From NCBI GenBank assembly GCA_030740295.1, contig JASLXP010000315.1, forward strand, positions 1 to 33,653: a DNA stretch of 33,653 nt, given 5' to 3'. Below the pieces are notes generated by a model. The model made no database searches. It saw nothing but the letters and a program-made list of their open reading frames with translations, and had not been told where the DNA came from. This DNA comes from Planctomycetota bacterium (lineage in GTDB: Bacteria; Planctomycetota; PUPC01; JACPCR01). The translations under genes and the position numbers were made by a program. This document shows, in pieces, positions 6,328-15,093 of the stretch (its first letter is position 1; every line of letters starts with the position of its first letter).

Positions 6328-8436
6328 ATGAATAGTTCAAAAGAGCCTGTACTGCTGAAGAAGGAACTCGGACTGCTGCGGGTTTATGCCATTGCAACCG
6401 GTGCGACGCTCAGCTCAGGGTTCTTCCTGCTGCCCGGGCTCGCATTCAAAGAAGCCGGGCCGGCGATAGTGCTCAGTTACATTCTGGCTGTGGTACCTCT
6501 GATCCCTGCCATGTTCAGCATGGTCGAACTGGCCACCGCCATGCCTCGTGCCGGCGGAGCCTACTTCTTCCTCGATCGCAGTATGGGGCCGCTTGTCGGT
6601 ACGATTGGTGGAGTCGGGACCTGGCTGGCTCTCATGCTCAAAACTGCCTTCGCCCTCATTGGGATGGGCGCTTACATCCGCATCTACTTCCCGGAAATGC
6701 CCATTGTTCCAGCCGCGGCCGTTCTCGCGATTTTATTCAGCGGCGCCAATCTGCTCGGTGCGAAGAAAACCGGCTCCGTTCAAATCTTTCTTGTGTGTGG
6801 TCTGCTGGCCATCCTGTGCTGGTTCATTGGAAGCGGCGTCACTAAAGTTGAGCCAGCCCATTTTTCAGATTTCTTCAGCGTCGGTTTCAATTCCATCCTT
6901 GGAACTGCCGGCCTGGTCTACATAAGCTATGTCGGGGTGACCAAGGTGGCCAGTGTCGCGGAAGAAGTAAAAGACCCGGAGCGTAATCTACCATTGGGCG
7001 TGTTTCTGTCCGTGCTGACCTCGGTCGTCGTTTATGGGCTTGGCACATATGTCATGGTCGGAGTGGTTGCGCCTGAGAAACTCTCGGGCGACCTGACGCC
7101 AGTGGCCTCTTGCGCGGAAATCCTGGCGGGATCGTGGGGAGTCGGGCTCGTGACCATTTCGGCTCTCTTCGCTTTTTCCGCGGTGGCCAATGCCGGGATA
7201 CTGAGTGCATCACGATACCCTCTCGCCATGAGCCGGGACCATCTCATCCCCGGTTACTTCAAGAAATTCAACAAACGCGGCACGCCTTCGGCAGGCATAT
7301 ACGCAACTCTTGCGGTGATCCTGGTCGTTATCTTCGCCTTCGATCCGATGAAGATCGCCAAGTTGGCCAGCGCTTTCCAGCTCTTGTTGTTTGCGATGAT
7401 TTGTATGGCCGTCATCGTCATGAGGGAGAGCGGGCTGGAGTCCTACGACTCCGGCTACCGTTCACCGTTTTATCCCTGGATGCAGCTTCTGGGCATTGTG
7501 ATTCCCGGCGCAATCATCATGGAGATGGGGCCTTTGCCAGTGGTGTTTTCTTTTGGCCTTGTCGCGGTTGGGGCAGCCTGGTACTTCTATTACGCACGGA
7601 CTCGCGTTATCCGGCACGGGGCCATATTTCATCTTTTCGAACGCTTCGGCCATCAGCGTTCCGAGGGGCTTGACCGTGAGCTGCGCGGCTTCCTGAAAGA
7701 CAGGGGCCTTCGAGAAGACGACCCTTATGACGAAGTCATCGCGAGCGCGTCCCTGATTGATCTGGACGAATCCATCAGCTTTGAGGAATTGACGGACAGG
7801 GCCTCTGAGCTCCTCGCCGAACGTCTGCCGACGAGTGCGAAAGAAATCGCCGAAGGGTTCCTGCAGGGCACGCGGGTGGGCGCGACGCCCGTGTCCAGCG
7901 GCGCGGCATTGCCGCACCTCCGTTTAAACATTCAGAGCAAACCATTGCTGGTGATCGTTCGTAGCGGGCCCGGGTTACACATCCAGGTGCCCAGCCTGGA
8001 TTACAGCGAAACATACGAAGAACTGGTCTACGCCCTGTTCTTTCTGGTGAGCCCCGAGGACGAAGCCGCCAAACACCTGCGGATTCTTGCCGAACTGGCA
8101 AAACACATCGACCGCGACGACTTCATGAGCGACTGGCACGCCGCGGCCGATGGGCTGGAACTGAAAGAATCACTCTTACGCGAAGAACGGATGTTGCGGC
8201 TTGAATTGTCCCGTTCCACCAAATCGGAAACGCTCATCGGCTACGCTTTGCGGGACCTTCGACTTCCCGCAGGCAGCCTGATAGCTCTTGTCGGCAAGGG
8301 CAACGAAAACATCATTCCGGACGGCAATACGGTACTCGAGGAAGGCGACCATCTCTGCATTATCGGAAACTCGAAATCCATCCAGGAACTCCAGGAGCGG
8401 TATGCGGGCCCCAAGGAGCCTGCAGAGGTGGATTGA
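6328..8436 (+). CDS. APC-family amino acid permease fused to PTS EIIA-like and TrkA-C domains
   Basis: The 702-residue protein starts at an ATG with GGAGG five bases upstream. Residues about 15-430 form a multi-helix membrane region of the APC superfamily. The first helix carries the typical glycine-rich entry (GATLSSGFFLLPG, 25-37), and the EVKDPERNLPLG loop is characteristic of amino acid permeases. About 467-605 is a cytoplasmic PTS EIIA type-2-like domain. Its conserved phosphorylatable histidine appears to be H530 in AALPHLRL. About 621-692 matches a TrkA-C (RCK C-terminal) ligand-binding domain (LRDLRLPAGSLIALVGKG, EEGDHLCIIG). Likely role: proton- or sodium-coupled amino acid uptake gated by phosphorylation and/or a small ligand. 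The substrate is unknown. Confidence 0.9.
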   Translation: MNSSKEPVLLKKELGLLRVYAIATGATLSSGFFLLPGLAFKEAGPAIVLSYILAVVPLIPAMFSMVELATAMPRAGGAYFFLDRSMGPLVGTIGGVGTWLALMLKTAFALIGMGAYIRIYFPEMPIVPAAAVLAILFSGANLLGAKKTGSVQIFLVCGLLAILCWFIGSGVTKVEPAHFSDFFSVGFNSILGTAGLVYISYVGVTKVASVAEEVKDPERNLPLGVFLSVLTSVVVYGLGTYVMVGVVAPEKLSGDLTPVASCAEILAGSWGVGLVTISALFAFSAVANAGILSASRYPLAMSRDHLIPGYFKKFNKRGTPSAGIYATLAVILVVIFAFDPMKIAKLASAFQLLLFAMICMAVIVMRESGLESYDSGYRSPFYPWMQLLGIVIPGAIIMEMGPLPVVFSFGLVAVGAAWYFYYARTRVIRHGAIFHLFERFGHQRSEGLDRELRGFLKDRGLREDDPYDEVIASASLIDLDESISFEELTDRASELLAERLPTSAKEIAEGFLQGTRVGATPVSSGAALPHLRLNIQSKPLLVIVRSGPGLHIQVPSLDYSETYEELVYALFFLVSPEDEAAKHLRILAELAKHIDRDDFMSDWHAAADGLELKESLLREERMLRLELSRSTKSETLIGYALRDLRLPAGSLIALVGKGNENIIPDGNTVLEEGDHLCIIGNSKSIQELQERYAGPKEPAEVD

Positions 8437-8471
8437 CGTAGCCCTGCTGATCTGCCTGGATGCCAAAAGGA

Positions 8472-8486
8472 GGGGTCAGCGACCCC
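8472..8486. terminator. Possible weak terminator hairpin after the permease gene
   Basis: GGGGTC-AGC-GACCCC forms a 6-bp GC-rich hairpin 35 bases after the permease stop. No T-run follows, so it is not a classical intrinsic terminator and may only be an mRNA 3' end or pausing structure. The rest of 8437-8646 shows no gene. Confidence 0.25.
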
Positions 8487-8646
8487 GCGAGATTCGGTCC
8501 CAGAGCGTAACTTCGGACGGAATCATCCACATGCTCAGAGTGACCGGCAGAGCGTTCCTCCGAATGAGGGTGTGGATTGTTCGAACAGGCTCTCAGTCAG
8601 TATCATCCATCCCGGAAGAATCGTCTCCCGACAGCCTGCAAAGACA

Positions 8647-10329
8647 ATGCGGATCAACCCAGAGATTTCTATGGTCGCAATCACCGTGGCCCTTTTGCTG
8701 CACGGGGTGCTGTTAGCTGAAGATGCCTTCGTGGTCTGGCAGACTTCGCCGTGGATGCCTCTCGAGCCGGAGGCCCAAATCGAAGAGTCCGCGATGATGC
8801 CGGGGGCATTCGTCCCAGCGAAGTCCGGCACAGACACCGCTCTGCCATTTGAAACTTCCGGCCCGGCCTGGCAGGCCCTTGCCCGGCTCGCCATGAACGA
8901 ATACCAGGCGGTCGTTCTCAACATTCGAAATAACGGGCCGCGAACGATCTTATTCAGTATCGACGAAGCGCCTCTCCTCAAAGCTGTGCCCGGGCTGAGC
9001 ATCGAGATGCGCCGTTCCTTCACGGAACCCATCTGGCAAGTTCCTGAAATGTCGCTGACCAAAACCGTCGAGGATCCGGGCGAGTTTGGGAAGCCCGGAC
9101 GCAACGGCGAGCCACTCTACAAGATGGGGCCGAAGCGAGTCCTGGCCGTGCCTGGACGCCAGGTACGCCAGGTGTGGCTGATTCTCCATACGAAGGCTGT
9201 CAAGCCCGGGCTCTATCGGGGTGAAGTTCCCATCGTTCCGCTTAACAGGGATATTCCATCGCGGCCAGTCAAATTCGCGGTCCGGGTCTATCCCTTTCGG
9301 CTTCCCGAACATGCGGAGCTCGGCGTCTACAACTGGGACTACGGTACCGACGAAGGCGCGCTCAGGCAGATGATCGCGCACAAGGTCAACACTTTCATGG
9401 TGACCTGTTTTCCTTATGAGCTGAAGGCCGACGGCGATGGCAACGTGAGTGGGAAGCTGTATTCGGCCGATCAGATTCGGCGTATCGAGAAGTACTGTCC
9501 AACGGCCAGGTACATCGGCAGCTACGGCACCTTTGAGGGAATGGTCGAATGGGCGAGGGACAACGGCGTGCAGTACATGAGCGACGATTTTGTCCGCATC
9601 TTTTCAAAAACCCTGATTTACATTCGCGAGTACTACAAAAAACTGGGCATCTGGGATCGGGTCGTCCTCCAACACGTGGACGAGGTCCACGGCGGCGAAA
9701 TCAACTGGGTGGAAGATCTCGGCCCCATTGCACGAAACGTAGACCCGAAGATGCGTTTCGCGATCTCCCTGATGAGCAGTTGGGACGATATCCGGCGAAT
9801 GGCGCCGTACACGGATGTCTGGCTGTTCCGCGGCGGGCGTTATGGCGACTTGGATTTCTGGGCCAGGCAGGTCCAGCGGGGCAGCACGGAATGGATGTTT
9901 CACGTCGGAAATGTCCTTCGCGGTTCACCCCCGCTCTCAGCCAACCGTGCCCGGCCCTGGGTAGCGTGGCGCATCCAGGTGATCGGCATTGCAAGTTTCA
10001 ATTATTACGGGGCAGTGTGGCGGCCGGGCAGCAACCCGGTCACTGTCCGAGGATGGGAGGCCCTGCGCGAGGGCGTGCAGGACTGGCAGTACTTCAATCT
10101 GCTCCGGAAGGAAGCAAAGAAGGCGCGCATTGCAGGCCACAAGAAAGAGGCCGACCGGGCCGAAGGGCTGACCGAAGAAATCATCTACGGCCTGCTGGGC
10201 CCGTACCGCCACTCGCCGAAAGTTTATATCACCAATCACCACGTGGTCAGCCACTACATTTACCGTGGGCGACACCGCGTCGCGCAGGAGATCGTGAAGT
10301 TGAAGAAACTGAATGGGGGAGAGCAATGA
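8647..10329 (+). CDS. Secreted DUF4091-domain protein (glycoside-hydrolase-like)
   Basis: Taking the ATG at 8647 gives 560 residues with an N-terminal hydrophobic segment (MVAITVALLLHGVLLA, residues 9-24) as signal peptide. ATG 8671 is an equally good alternative start, while the GTG at 8572 would add an unneeded leader. The C-terminal third carries the hallmark of DUF4091 proteins, WEALREGVQDWQYFNLLRKE beginning at W470. Upstream are an N-terminal beta-sandwich region and a central TIM-barrel-like part (HKVNTFMVTCFPY, VVLQHVDEVHGGEINW). DUF4091 proteins are thought to act on glycans, but the reaction is not established for most. The gene overlaps the next by 4 bases (ATGA), so the two are translationally coupled. 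Confidence 0.82.
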   Translation: MRINPEISMVAITVALLLHGVLLAEDAFVVWQTSPWMPLEPEAQIEESAMMPGAFVPAKSGTDTALPFETSGPAWQALARLAMNEYQAVVLNIRNNGPRTILFSIDEAPLLKAVPGLSIEMRRSFTEPIWQVPEMSLTKTVEDPGEFGKPGRNGEPLYKMGPKRVLAVPGRQVRQVWLILHTKAVKPGLYRGEVPIVPLNRDIPSRPVKFAVRVYPFRLPEHAELGVYNWDYGTDEGALRQMIAHKVNTFMVTCFPYELKADGDGNVSGKLYSADQIRRIEKYCPTARYIGSYGTFEGMVEWARDNGVQYMSDDFVRIFSKTLIYIREYYKKLGIWDRVVLQHVDEVHGGEINWVEDLGPIARNVDPKMRFAISLMSSWDDIRRMAPYTDVWLFRGGRYGDLDFWARQVQRGSTEWMFHVGNVLRGSPPLSANRARPWVAWRIQVIGIASFNYYGAVWRPGSNPVTVRGWEALREGVQDWQYFNLLRKEAKKARIAGHKKEADRAEGLTEEIIYGLLGPYRHSPKVYITNHHVVSHYIYRGRHRVAQEIVKLKKLNGGEQ

Positions 10330-12296
10330 ATTTCCGATTCCTCCCTCTGCTGTTCGGTCGATTACAGCGAAATGGAAATAACTTGACGGATTTCTGTAGC
10401 CCCGGAGGGGCGAAAGCATGTAGCCCCGGGCGCAAGCCCGGGGATGAAGAGCAAAGACGAAATCCAGCCCCGGAGGGGCGGAAGTGGCCTTTCTGCGGAG
10501 TCTGCTTTCGCCCCTCTGGGGCTGGATCTGCCGTGACTTCCGAATCCTGGGGCTTGCGCCCCAGGCTACATGCTTCCGCCCCTCCGGGGCTAAATCCGTC
10601 AATCTATTTGCTCTGGGCTGTACTGGCCGCCTCCGTCAGTGCCGAGTTCACTCCGTTTGGCCAGTCGCTTATTTCCAATGGCGGCTTCGAGCATGGTAGT
10701 TCCCTGACGACGCGCACTCCCGATCATTGGCACCCGGGTCGGCCGGAATGGCAGGCTGCATTTGTCCTGTTCCCCTTAAAAGACGCCGGGGGAGAAGCAT
10801 TCGCCGCCATTCACCTTCGCGGGAAGTGGGACGGCAGCGATTGGGTGACCGGACCCTTCCCGCTGTGGCCGGGCGGCAAGGGGGAAGTGGATCTCAAGGT
10901 CTCGGTCCCCGAGCCAGCAGCGAAACTCGAATTGATCCTGGAAGGCGTTTCCACATGGCCGGTCTCGAATCAGAGCGGGACATACAAATTTGTAGTGCCC
11001 GCGAAATATCCGCCCGGCAAAGATGCATTGTTGCGTCTGAAAGACTTCAAAGGTGCTACGAAGCCCGGAGCCATAGAAAACCTTCAACTCCGAATTCTGA
11101 CGGTTGCCGGCGGCGGAATGACCGAGTTTGCGAAAGAGCATGGCCATGCCGTCTGGGGGCGGGATGGCAAAGATGGGGACCACACGATTTCCGCAGTTGC
11201 TCCCGCGCCGTGGAATCACGCTGCCTGGCACAGCAGTGCTTTTCTTCTGAAACCTTCGACTGCCTATCGCCTGGCCTTTGACTACAGGTCCACTGCGCTG
11301 GTCCGGAAAGCCATCGGGCTGACACCCGGGGGCAACTGGAGTCTGCCCGCCACCGGGGGGCGTTGGTCTCACAGAGAATTCCGCGTTGTCACTCCGGACA
11401 CGGCCAAAACCGCGCGAGCGATCATCCAGAACGCATCGTTTGGGAATCCGACTGCCGCCGGCGATTGGAATACGTCGCACATCACATTCAAAAACGTGTC
11501 CCTTCTTGAAAGTCCGGCAAAGGAGCAGCCCTTCTACAAACTGTTTGAAAAGGCCAGGGAGGCAGCGGGCATGCTTGACTTGGCCGCGCGCCCGATAAAG
11601 TCCGGGGACGACCCGGTGACGTGGACCCGATCGGAAGTGCTCAAGCAAGTAGGGGCTCTGGAGAAGAAAGTCCAGGCCATGGTCGCCTCATATCCGCCGA
11701 AAGATCCGCAAGAAACACTGGCCCTCATCGGTGAAGCGCAGGCAGTCTTCGACAAGATCCGCGGCCGGCCCTACTGCTTGTGGCTGCCGGACCTCTCTTC
11801 CGGCTTTCCATTGAATGCGTTTCCGAATTCATCGAGGAGTGTGCTCGTCGCGCCTGACGTTGGCGGGGCGGGAGCGCCGGTGGATCAGTTCGACCCTCTG
11901 AAGGAAGAAGCCAAAATCGAAGAAGGCATTGAAACAGCCGACATCGGCGGCATGCAGGTCTCGGCCAACGACCAGGGCGATATCCGCATCCGCGCGCCAA
12001 AGGAGGAGCCCGTCAGCTTTGCTGTCGGGTTTACCAACTACACGGCCGAAGCCCTCAGCTACGTGGCTCAGGTAGAAGGTGAGATAAAGCTCGAGTACCT
12101 CAGAGGCCGCGGCAAACTGCTTCCCGGAAAGAAGCAGCCGGCAACCATTCCCGTCGAAGGGGAACTGCAGGAGGTCGTCTTCTCAGAGGGGGAAACGACG
12201 TTTCTGTGGATCACCTGCAATACCGGCGGGAGTCTGGATCTGATCAGCATGATGAAAAATCACGGCCATATTTCTGCCAAGATCATCTGGAAGTAA
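10326..12296 (+). CDS. Secreted carbohydrate-binding-like protein with a repeat element in its N-terminus
   Basis: The frame runs from the ATG at 10326, overlapping the previous stop as ATGA, to 12296 (656 residues). Residues 1-10 (MNFRFLPLLF) look like the start of a signal peptide. Residues about 20-93 are encoded by a 220-bp palindromic repeat and look like non-protein sequence rich in Pro, Gly, Arg and Cys. A signal-peptide-like stretch (LLWAVLAASVSA) then resumes directly before the mature part. From about 115 the protein shows two jelly-roll-like domains of CBM type (LISNGGFEHG; AWHSSAFLLKPSTAYRLAFD), then a helical linker and a C-terminal strand-rich domain. I see no catalytic motif. 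Translation may really begin later (TTG 10608), or export may be impaired. It lies between two DUF4091 genes and is likely a partner. Confidence 0.7.
   Translation: MNFRFLPLLFGRLQRNGNNLTDFCSPGGAKACSPGRKPGDEEQRRNPAPEGRKWPFCGVCFRPSGAGSAVTSESWGLRPRLHASAPPGLNPSIYLLWAVLAASVSAEFTPFGQSLISNGGFEHGSSLTTRTPDHWHPGRPEWQAAFVLFPLKDAGGEAFAAIHLRGKWDGSDWVTGPFPLWPGGKGEVDLKVSVPEPAAKLELILEGVSTWPVSNQSGTYKFVVPAKYPPGKDALLRLKDFKGATKPGAIENLQLRILTVAGGGMTEFAKEHGHAVWGRDGKDGDHTISAVAPAPWNHAAWHSSAFLLKPSTAYRLAFDYRSTALVRKAIGLTPGGNWSLPATGGRWSHREFRVVTPDTAKTARAIIQNASFGNPTAAGDWNTSHITFKNVSLLESPAKEQPFYKLFEKAREAAGMLDLAARPIKSGDDPVTWTRSEVLKQVGALEKKVQAMVASYPPKDPQETLALIGEAQAVFDKIRGRPYCLWLPDLSSGFPLNAFPNSSRSVLVAPDVGGAGAPVDQFDPLKEEAKIEEGIETADIGGMQVSANDQGDIRIRAPKEEPVSFAVGFTNYTAEALSYVAQVEGEIKLEYLRGRGKLLPGKKQPATIPVEGELQEVVFSEGETTFLWITCNTGGSLDLISMMKNHGHISAKIIWK
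10383..10602. repeat. 220-bp palindromic element inside a coding region
   Basis: The ends are inverted repeats, TTGACGGATTT at 10383-10393 and AAATCCGTCAA at 10592-10602. Inside, the motif TAGCCCCGGAGGGGCG appears near the left end and its reverse complement near the right. GGGCGCAAGCCCGGGG and GGGGCTTGCGCCCC motifs form further hairpins. The whole unit is an imperfect long palindrome, like a paired REP (REPIN) or a MITE. I see no target-site duplication. It shares its ACGGATTT terminus with the element at 19359-19594. It stays open in the frame of the surrounding gene. Confidence 0.75.
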
Positions 12297-12298
12297 AA

Positions 12299-14929
12299 AT
12301 GACCCGTTGGCTCACGGCTGCATTTCTGATTCTCGCCCCGCTCCAGGGCGATTCCTTTTACTCGGCACGGGAGTGGACAGGCTCGATCACTTCCCGCAGT
12401 TTGGAGCACCCTTCCCACAAGACGTTCCATTACGAGGGACAATTCTCGAACGACCTGGTCAGCTACCGCATCGGTTATTCCGCGTGCGTGGAGGCGGTTC
12501 ATCAGCAACCGGACCTGGCGGCCGTTTCTGACGCTCTGGATCTGGCGGAGCCCGAACCGGAAATCGACCTCGATGAATTCGAGGACGAGACTGCAACCAA
12601 ACAGAAACGAAAGGGCTACAGCAGCTCCCGCCAGGTCGCCTTCCCGGATCCAAGCAAGGGCACTGACTTTGCCCCGCTCGGGCTCCTCGATCTGCCTTTC
12701 TGGGGATGGCGGAGCAGCGGCTTCATCAACGTAAAAGTGAACCGATATGACATCGTGCTTGCCCGGCCGAGATTCAAGGTGCTGCGGGCCAGGGGCAAAG
12801 ATGCTGCGCTCCAGGTGACCTGGCCGATCCAGGATGCGGACGTGGTTCAGACTTTCGTGCTGCGCGACGGGGACGATAAGCTGCTCCTTGAGATCAAGAT
12901 CGTTCCTTACACTGAAGAGATTGAAGAGCTGACTATCAGCTTCGGTTACCAGATGTCCGGAACATCGCAGCTCTGGACGCCCCGCGGTGAAGGCGCCGCG
13001 AGCGATGCCACCCGGCGGTACCCCGGTACCTGGACAGTCTTGCCCGGCAGCAAAGGCAAAGGGCCAGGCGCCTTGCTCTGGCGCAAGGTCGAGGGCATGA
13101 GGTCGACCATCAGTGGCGCGGCCCGTTTCGACTTCAAGTACCCTCCGAGCCACAGGGAAGCGCATTTTGCCATCTGGGCATTCCCCAAGGCTCTGGACGA
13201 ATCCGCGGCTCGATACCTGAAAACACATGCCGCCGCGTTCGGCAAACAGATCTCCGCGTTTGCTTCTGCCGGCTGGAAGGCCGGTGGAACGGCGGTCATC
13301 CTGCCGCGGCGGCCCACCGGTTCAGAATTCTCGTTTACAGAGAACGATGCGCGGGATGGCTTTGCCCTTTATTCCGTGCCGCTCTTTGACCGCGTGCTGA
13401 TAGACACCGTGCCCTGCAAAGAGCAGGTCATCGAATCGATGGAGACCTCTGCCGCTCGCGGGACGGCCGTGCCAATGAGTTTCGTGCTCTTTTCGGAACG
13501 AGCGTTGAGCGATCTCGAGGTCTCCGTGGCCGGGCCTCTGACCGGAGCCAAGGGGCAGATCGCTCGGGACGCCCTGGACCTTCGGATGGTAAAAGTATGG
13601 CGACAGCGAGTGGCCGGAATCCTCCACGAGGGGGACCTGACGCGTCGTCCGACGCCCGAACTTCTTGTAACCGATGATCGAATGGATTCCCTGCCGCGAA
13701 TGCCGCGCCGGGACGTGTTGACGACCTCGATGCCGGCCGGAACATCCCGGCAATTCTGGCTCACCGCACGCATTAGCGAGGACGTACCGGCAGGTGATTA
13801 CCGGGGCGAGATTCTCATCAAGACATCCGAAGGTCGCCAGCGGCGACTGCCCATCCGCATCCAGGTGCAACCGTTCGTCCTCCGGCGGCCGCAGAACAGA
13901 ATCTTCGCACTCGACTTGCCGCTACGGCCGACCGTCAAGAAGAAGGAAGGCCCGTGGAGCGCGGTACCTGCTGCGCTCTACAAGAAGTACCTCAAAGATA
14001 TTCGGGAACACGAAATCAACGTCGTTGGCTTTCCTGTGGTTAGCGATTCGGCGGACGAAACGCTCGAGCTTCAAAGAGCTGCCGGCCTGCTTGCAGGCCC
14101 TCTGCTTGTCCTAAATCCGCCCGGCCCCGATGAAGATAGTTCCCCTGAGCAATCGGAAAAGCACTGGAAGGCTCTGGCCGGCAGGTGGAAAAAGCGCGCT
14201 GCCGAAGCCGGCGCATCGGGTCCGCTCTTCGGTTTCACCAACTGGGGGGAGTCATCGAAGCAGGCATGCCGGCTTCTCGCCCGATCGGGCCATCGAACTC
14301 TCGCCTTCCTGAACTGGAAGGAAGCGGAGTCGCACGACGGGCTCGTCCAGGTACCCGTAATCGAGCATTCACGGCGTGGCCGAGGCGTTTTCCTGGAAGC
14401 CCGGGACCTGTGCCGCGAGCAGAATGGCTCGCCCCTTTACACCTGGCCGGCCTGGGCGGAGAACCCGAAGTTGAACCGCCTCCTCGCGGGGTTCTATCTA
14501 TGGACGGCCCGATTCGACGGCTTCGTTGCCCGCACCTACCAGATGGTTGAAGGCGATGCCTTCGATTTCACGGACGGGAAGGCCCGGGACCGCTGCCTTG
14601 CCTGGCCATCGGAGGATGGCCCGATCCCGACGCTGCAATGGGAGGCATTGCGCGAAGGCATCATGGATTACTGTTACGTCCACACCCTCGCGCTGCAGTT
14701 GGCTGCGGCAGAAAAAGCCGGGGGGGAAAGGGCTGGAGCGGCACAACAGATTCGGACAAAGCTATCTTCGTTGCTCGAGAAATATTCCCACGAGGCCACA
14801 TACCTCTGGGGGACGTATTCGCCACAGTCGTACAATTTTCCTTTCGCTTTCCGGTCGGTCTCGAATGCGACCTTTGCCGCGGATCGGAAGCAAATCGAGA
14901 GTTGGATTCTTGAATTGGGAAAGGATTGA
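12299..14929 (+). CDS. Second secreted DUF4091-domain protein
   Basis: ATG 12299 lies two bases after the previous stop and starts a clear signal peptide (MTRWLTAAFLILAPLQG), giving 876 residues. The longer frame from 12206 lies inside the upstream gene and is rejected. After a long strand-rich N-terminal half, with an acidic low-complexity patch (EPEPEIDLDEFEDE) followed by a basic one, the C-terminal part carries the DUF4091 signature LQWEALREGIMDYCYVHTLA around W781. A central region with GDYRGEILIKTSEG matches the beta-sandwich that usually precedes the barrel in this family. With the 8647 gene it brackets the carbohydrate-binding-like gene, so the three probably form one operon for an extracellular polysaccharide. 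The substrate and activity are unproven. Confidence 0.8.
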   Translation: MTRWLTAAFLILAPLQGDSFYSAREWTGSITSRSLEHPSHKTFHYEGQFSNDLVSYRIGYSACVEAVHQQPDLAAVSDALDLAEPEPEIDLDEFEDETATKQKRKGYSSSRQVAFPDPSKGTDFAPLGLLDLPFWGWRSSGFINVKVNRYDIVLARPRFKVLRARGKDAALQVTWPIQDADVVQTFVLRDGDDKLLLEIKIVPYTEEIEELTISFGYQMSGTSQLWTPRGEGAASDATRRYPGTWTVLPGSKGKGPGALLWRKVEGMRSTISGAARFDFKYPPSHREAHFAIWAFPKALDESAARYLKTHAAAFGKQISAFASAGWKAGGTAVILPRRPTGSEFSFTENDARDGFALYSVPLFDRVLIDTVPCKEQVIESMETSAARGTAVPMSFVLFSERALSDLEVSVAGPLTGAKGQIARDALDLRMVKVWRQRVAGILHEGDLTRRPTPELLVTDDRMDSLPRMPRRDVLTTSMPAGTSRQFWLTARISEDVPAGDYRGEILIKTSEGRQRRLPIRIQVQPFVLRRPQNRIFALDLPLRPTVKKKEGPWSAVPAALYKKYLKDIREHEINVVGFPVVSDSADETLELQRAAGLLAGPLLVLNPPGPDEDSSPEQSEKHWKALAGRWKKRAAEAGASGPLFGFTNWGESSKQACRLLARSGHRTLAFLNWKEAESHDGLVQVPVIEHSRRGRGVFLEARDLCREQNGSPLYTWPAWAENPKLNRLLAGFYLWTARFDGFVARTYQMVEGDAFDFTDGKARDRCLAWPSEDGPIPTLQWEALREGIMDYCYVHTLALQLAAAEKAGGERAGAAQQIRTKLSSLLEKYSHEATYLWGTYSPQSYNFPFAFRSVSNATFAADRKQIESWILELGKD

Positions 14930-15093
14930 GCACGGCAGATTGCCTGACGTGAATTGACTTCGCAAAACCTGACTCCGCTTGTGAATATCGATTCGCTACC
15001 TGACCATACCGGCCTCGGCGAATGGGTCTGCTCGCTCGAACAGCTCGGCTCTGAACAGCTTTTTTCAAGGAACGCATCCGTAGAGGACATCGT

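Noticed and set aside
9549..10325. Coding potential upstream of ATG 10326 in the frame of the carbohydrate-binding-like gene
   Set aside because: It lies wholly within the DUF4091 gene in another frame and is low-quality Arg/Pro/Gly-rich sequence. The ATGA overlap marks the real start.
10440..10520. Cysteine pairs (CSPGG, FCGVC) as a zinc-binding motif
   Set aside because: They are encoded by the palindromic repeat element and are a by-product of its sequence.
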